Shown: positions 61,528 to 64,000 of the stretch, one piece after another | How positions within the stretch are numbered: position 1 is the stretch's first letter | Layout: every line of letters begins with the position of its first letter | Assembly (NCBI RefSeq): GCF_013141715.1 | Contig: NZ_WHOA01000182.1 | Span: forward strand, 19,260 to 83,259 | Direction of reading: 5' to 3' | DNA length: 64,000 nucleotides | DNA from: Paenibacillus phytorum | GTDB lineage: Bacteria; Bacillota; Bacilli; Paenibacillales; NBRC-103111 | Program-made: the position numbers and the translations under genes | Notes under the pieces: model-generated | What the model saw: only the letters and a program-made list of their open reading frames with translations | The model's database searches: none | Told to the model about the DNA's origin: nothing

Positions 61528-62409
61528 ATGAATGCTATGAATAAAACCAAAATACCTATCTCCATTTTTCTTTTGATCGGCATTATTGCCATTTCCTTCT
61601 CAGCGATTTTTGTTCGGTGGTCAGATGCGCCAGCAGCTGTCATCGCGATGTACCGTCTTCTCATGACGAATGCCTTGATGCTGCCTTTTCTGTGGAATTA
61701 TAGGAAAGAGATTGCTAGAATTCGACTAAGAGATTGGCTCAGAACAGCCATATCCGGTATATCGCTTGGTTTGCATTTCTTATTTTGGATGGATTCCCTT
61801 CATTTTACGACAGTAGCGAGTTCGACGGCTATTCTAACGTTAGAGCCCATTTTTGTGCTGCTTGGTGCGTTTCTTCTTTATGGACATCGGACTAGTCGGG
61901 CGGCCTTGATTGCCATGTGTATAGCTATTGTGGGTGCCGTTTGTATCGGATGGGGAGATTTTCAATTTTCCGGTAAAGCGCTTAAAGGGGATTTGTTATC
62001 TCTGGTAGGTACGCTAGCTGTAGCCTTACATATGCTCTTAGGCAAAAGTTTGAGAGAGCATATATCAGCTTTTGTTTATAGTTTCTTCGTGTTCTTGTTT
62101 GCAGGGCTGGTACTTGCTGTCACCAATGTGTTCACAGGGGTATCATTCACCGCTTACCCAGCGAAAGAGTGGGGGATATTCTTGCTTTTGGCGATTGTTC
62201 CTACGGTATTTGGTCATTATGTATTTAATTGGCTGCTTAAATATATGAAGGCTTCTTCCGTGTCAATGACCGTCTTAGGGGAACCGCTCGGTGCCACTCT
62301 ATTAGCGTACTTCTTGCTTGGGGAAACGATCACAACGATTCAATTGTTAGCCGGTTGTTTACTGTTAGTTGGCGTGGGCATGTTTTTGCGCAGTAATGAA
62401 AAGAAGTAA
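61528..62409 (+). CDS. EamA/DMT-family permease
   Basis: 293 residues with ten predicted membrane helices in two EamA repeats. Hallmarks are ISFSAIFVRWSDAPAAVIAMYRLLM and TVASSTAILTLEPIFVLLGAFLL in the first, and VPTVFGHYVFNWLLKYMKASSVSMTVLGEPLGATLLAYFLLGE in the second. The family exports amino acids, metabolites or drugs; no substrate can be assigned. The ATG follows CAAGGAG. It is separated by 75 bases from the MFS gene. Confidence 0.9.
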   Translation: MNAMNKTKIPISIFLLIGIIAISFSAIFVRWSDAPAAVIAMYRLLMTNALMLPFLWNYRKEIARIRLRDWLRTAISGISLGLHFLFWMDSLHFTTVASSTAILTLEPIFVLLGAFLLYGHRTSRAALIAMCIAIVGAVCIGWGDFQFSGKALKGDLLSLVGTLAVALHMLLGKSLREHISAFVYSFFVFLFAGLVLAVTNVFTGVSFTAYPAKEWGIFLLLAIVPTVFGHYVFNWLLKYMKASSVSMTVLGEPLGATLLAYFLLGETITTIQLLAGCLLLVGVGMFLRSNEKK

Positions 62410-62484
62410 TTTTTTTTCGCTATTTATTGAACAAAGGTAAAATAAAACGTTGTCAAAAGCAGCTTGCATACGCGGAGGTATATC

Positions 62485-63780
62485 GTGAGATTTCGTGATT
62501 TTCATCGTAATGTCAAACTAAGAATCGGGCTTTCCTTCTTATCCGGAACCGCTAATAATATGGTGCTTCCCTTCATGTCGATTTATTTTTCCGGAAAATT
62601 AGGAGATACAAGTGCTGGTCTAGTCGTAATTCTTGGTATTCTTGCTGGTGTCATCGCGGGGATAATAGGCGGCTACTATGCAGATCGAATTGGGCGCAAA
62701 AAGCTGATGCTCACTGCAGAATTAGGTTGGATGCTCTGCTTCGTTGGAATGGCGCTGGCTAATTCGCCCTGGCTTGAATCTCCGGGAATGACCTTTGTTC
62801 TGATGATATTTGTTAGTATGTTCTGGGGAATTCATGGTCCTGCTAATGAGGCCATGCTGCTGGATGTAACAGCTCCGGATGTACGTAAATTTATGTACGC
62901 CGTCATGTACTGGATGAACAATTTGTCTTTTGCAATTGCAGGACTTGCGGGAGCTTTCTTATTCAAATCTTACTTGTTTGAGCTGTTCATTGGCTTGTCC
63001 GTCATTGGCTTGGTCACTCTGATCGTGACTTATTTCTTTATTGATGAAGTGTATCAACCGCAAGCTGCTAGAGAGAGTAGTGGCAATCGCAAAGGAAGTC
63101 CGTCGATGTGGGCCAATTATCGGATGGTGCTGCGTGATAAGACCTTCATGATTTTCACACTGGCTTCACTGCTGCTAGTATCTGTTGAGTTTCATCTAGG
63201 TAATTACGTGGGTGTAAGGCTGGAAAGGGAGATGGTGAATATCCCATTCTTCCCATGGAATGAACAATCTTGGCGTATTGACGGATTGAAAATGTTAGGC
63301 TTCATCCGTACCGAAAATACGGTGCTTGTCGTTGTACTCTCCGTCCTCATGGGGGTTATGATGCGAAGGTTCTCGGATAGCAAAGTACTGTTCATTGGGT
63401 ACACTTGTTACATATTGGGGTACAGCTATTTGGCTTATAGCAATCAACCATGGCTGCTGCTTGTCTCGATGTTCATTGCTACGGTTGGAGAACTCATGTA
63501 TGTACCGATTAAACAAGCCTACCTTGGTAACATTGCACCTGATCATGCAAGAAGCTCTTATATGGCACTATTCGGAATGGTGTATAAAGGAGCCATGCTC
63601 TTAGGTGGTTTCGGTGTCATGCTTGGCGGATTGATCTCCTCATGGATGATGGCATCTCTTATCGCGCTTAGCGGCTTCGTTGGCATGATCATGTTCTATG
63701 CGATTCTAGCCCAATTAGAAGAGCGTAAAGTGAAGGCGGAGGTTAGCTACCAGGCTTCTTCTGCAAGCGTTTCGGCGTAA
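62485..63780 (+). CDS. MFS permease
   Basis: About 431 residues with twelve likely membrane helices. The A-motif GGYYADRIGRKKLM follows helix 2, and helix 4/5 region reads IHGPANEAMLLDVTAPDVRKFMYAVMYWMNNLSFAIAG. This is typical of the YttB/YfkF-like drug or peptide efflux MFS group. The reading frame opens at TTG 62464, but GCGGAGGT favours the GTG at 62485. Substrate unknown. Confidence 0.9.
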   Translation: MRFRDFHRNVKLRIGLSFLSGTANNMVLPFMSIYFSGKLGDTSAGLVVILGILAGVIAGIIGGYYADRIGRKKLMLTAELGWMLCFVGMALANSPWLESPGMTFVLMIFVSMFWGIHGPANEAMLLDVTAPDVRKFMYAVMYWMNNLSFAIAGLAGAFLFKSYLFELFIGLSVIGLVTLIVTYFFIDEVYQPQAARESSGNRKGSPSMWANYRMVLRDKTFMIFTLASLLLVSVEFHLGNYVGVRLEREMVNIPFFPWNEQSWRIDGLKMLGFIRTENTVLVVVLSVLMGVMMRRFSDSKVLFIGYTCYILGYSYLAYSNQPWLLLVSMFIATVGELMYVPIKQAYLGNIAPDHARSSYMALFGMVYKGAMLLGGFGVMLGGLISSWMMASLIALSGFVGMIMFYAILAQLEERKVKAEVSYQASSASVSA

Positions 63781-63876
63781 AGACATGGATAGATGCGAAG
63801 GGTACTCCCAATCTCGGTTTTAAATTGTTTAACTACTTTGTAAATTTAGATGGTTTTCCGTGGCTTGGTTGCGATT

Positions 63877-64000
63877 GTTGCATTTCGTACAACAAATTCC
63901 GCCTCTAATGGCTATTTTGCTAGCTGAAGTTGTATTTCGTACAACAATTTGGTCCATTTATTGGAAAATGAGCTGAATTAGGTCCCAAATGTTGTACATT
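63877..64000. repeat. Repeated GTTGTATTTCGTACAAC palindromes at the right edge
   Basis: GTTGCATTTCGTACAAC at 63877-63893 and GTTGTATTTCGTACAAC at 63929-63945 are followed by a divergent GTTGTACATT at 63991-64000 that runs off the window. Each is a short inverted repeat (GTTGTA/TACAAC). The spacers share GCTGAA and GGAAAAT-like words. The region 63781-64000 has no supported ORF. Confidence 0.7.

Overview
This 64 kb window looks like a chromosomal segment of a Paenibacillus-type member of the Paenibacillaceae (low-GC Gram-positive). The basis is lpl/ytc-style sugar importers without a local ATPase gene, YesM/YesN-type two-component systems, a Bacillus-type fatty-acid degradation (fad) set under a FadR box, the bacillithiol-linked protein YtxJ, strong AGGAGG-type ribosome sites and sigma-A promoters. 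I see no tRNA, rRNA, CRISPR array, transposase or phage gene.

Layout. (1) 1-1 kb: an alpha/beta hydrolase. (2) 1.1-16.2 kb: first glycan locus, with a membrane-bound AraC-type regulator, two importer permeases, a lipoprotein binding protein, an unclassified catabolic protein, a GH105 unsaturated glucuronyl/galacturonyl hydrolase and a secreted modular protein of about 2035 residues. (3) 16.3-42.5 kb: second, larger glycan locus, with a SnoaL-like protein, a BNR-type propeller protein, an aldo/keto reductase, a 53-residue coupled ORF, a GH78 rhamnosidase, an AraC regulator, a PhyH-type dioxygenase, a PLP enzyme, a heparinase II/III-type lyase with a zinc-ribbon-like insertion, a ferritin-like di-iron candidate, a sensor kinase/response regulator pair, a second GH105, two M20 PepV-like peptidases, a second importer and an unclassified protein. 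(4) 42.5-44.9 kb: a TetR regulator and an acyltransferase-like membrane protein. (5) 44.9-59.9 kb: the fad region, with fadR-etfB-etfA on the minus strand and fadF, fadN, fadA, fadE, an acyl-CoA ligase, a thioesterase and a PucR-type regulator on the plus strand. (6) 59.9-64 kb: a Tat-type phosphoesterase, YtxJ, an EamA permease and an MFS permease.

How it works together. The glycan loci read as uptake of oligosaccharides that end in unsaturated uronic acids and contain rhamnose. Outer enzymes cut the polymer, two importers bring fragments in, and cytosolic GH105, GH78 and heparinase-like enzymes finish the job. The second locus also carries oxygenase, PLP, di-iron and dipeptidase genes that are not usual for pectin use, so its substrate may be a decorated glycan, possibly one with amino-acid or amide substituents (inference). 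Two different upstream elements, each present twice, tie separate transcription units of this locus into sub-regulons. Catabolite-repression (cre)-like sites lie in front of the di-iron gene and the second importer.

The fad region contains beta-oxidation functions arranged differently from B. subtilis: fadB is not present, and the acyl-CoA ligase is separated from fadR. A strong minus-strand promoter followed by a perfect match to the FadR consensus operator implies autoregulation. Several long non-coding gaps here hold repeats. These are a 115-bp tandem duplication and a 10-bp-phased array before fadF, AACTGGAA-type repeats before fadE, and GTTGTATTTCGTACAAC palindromes at the right edge.

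All family assignments come from reading motifs by eye; no database search was run.
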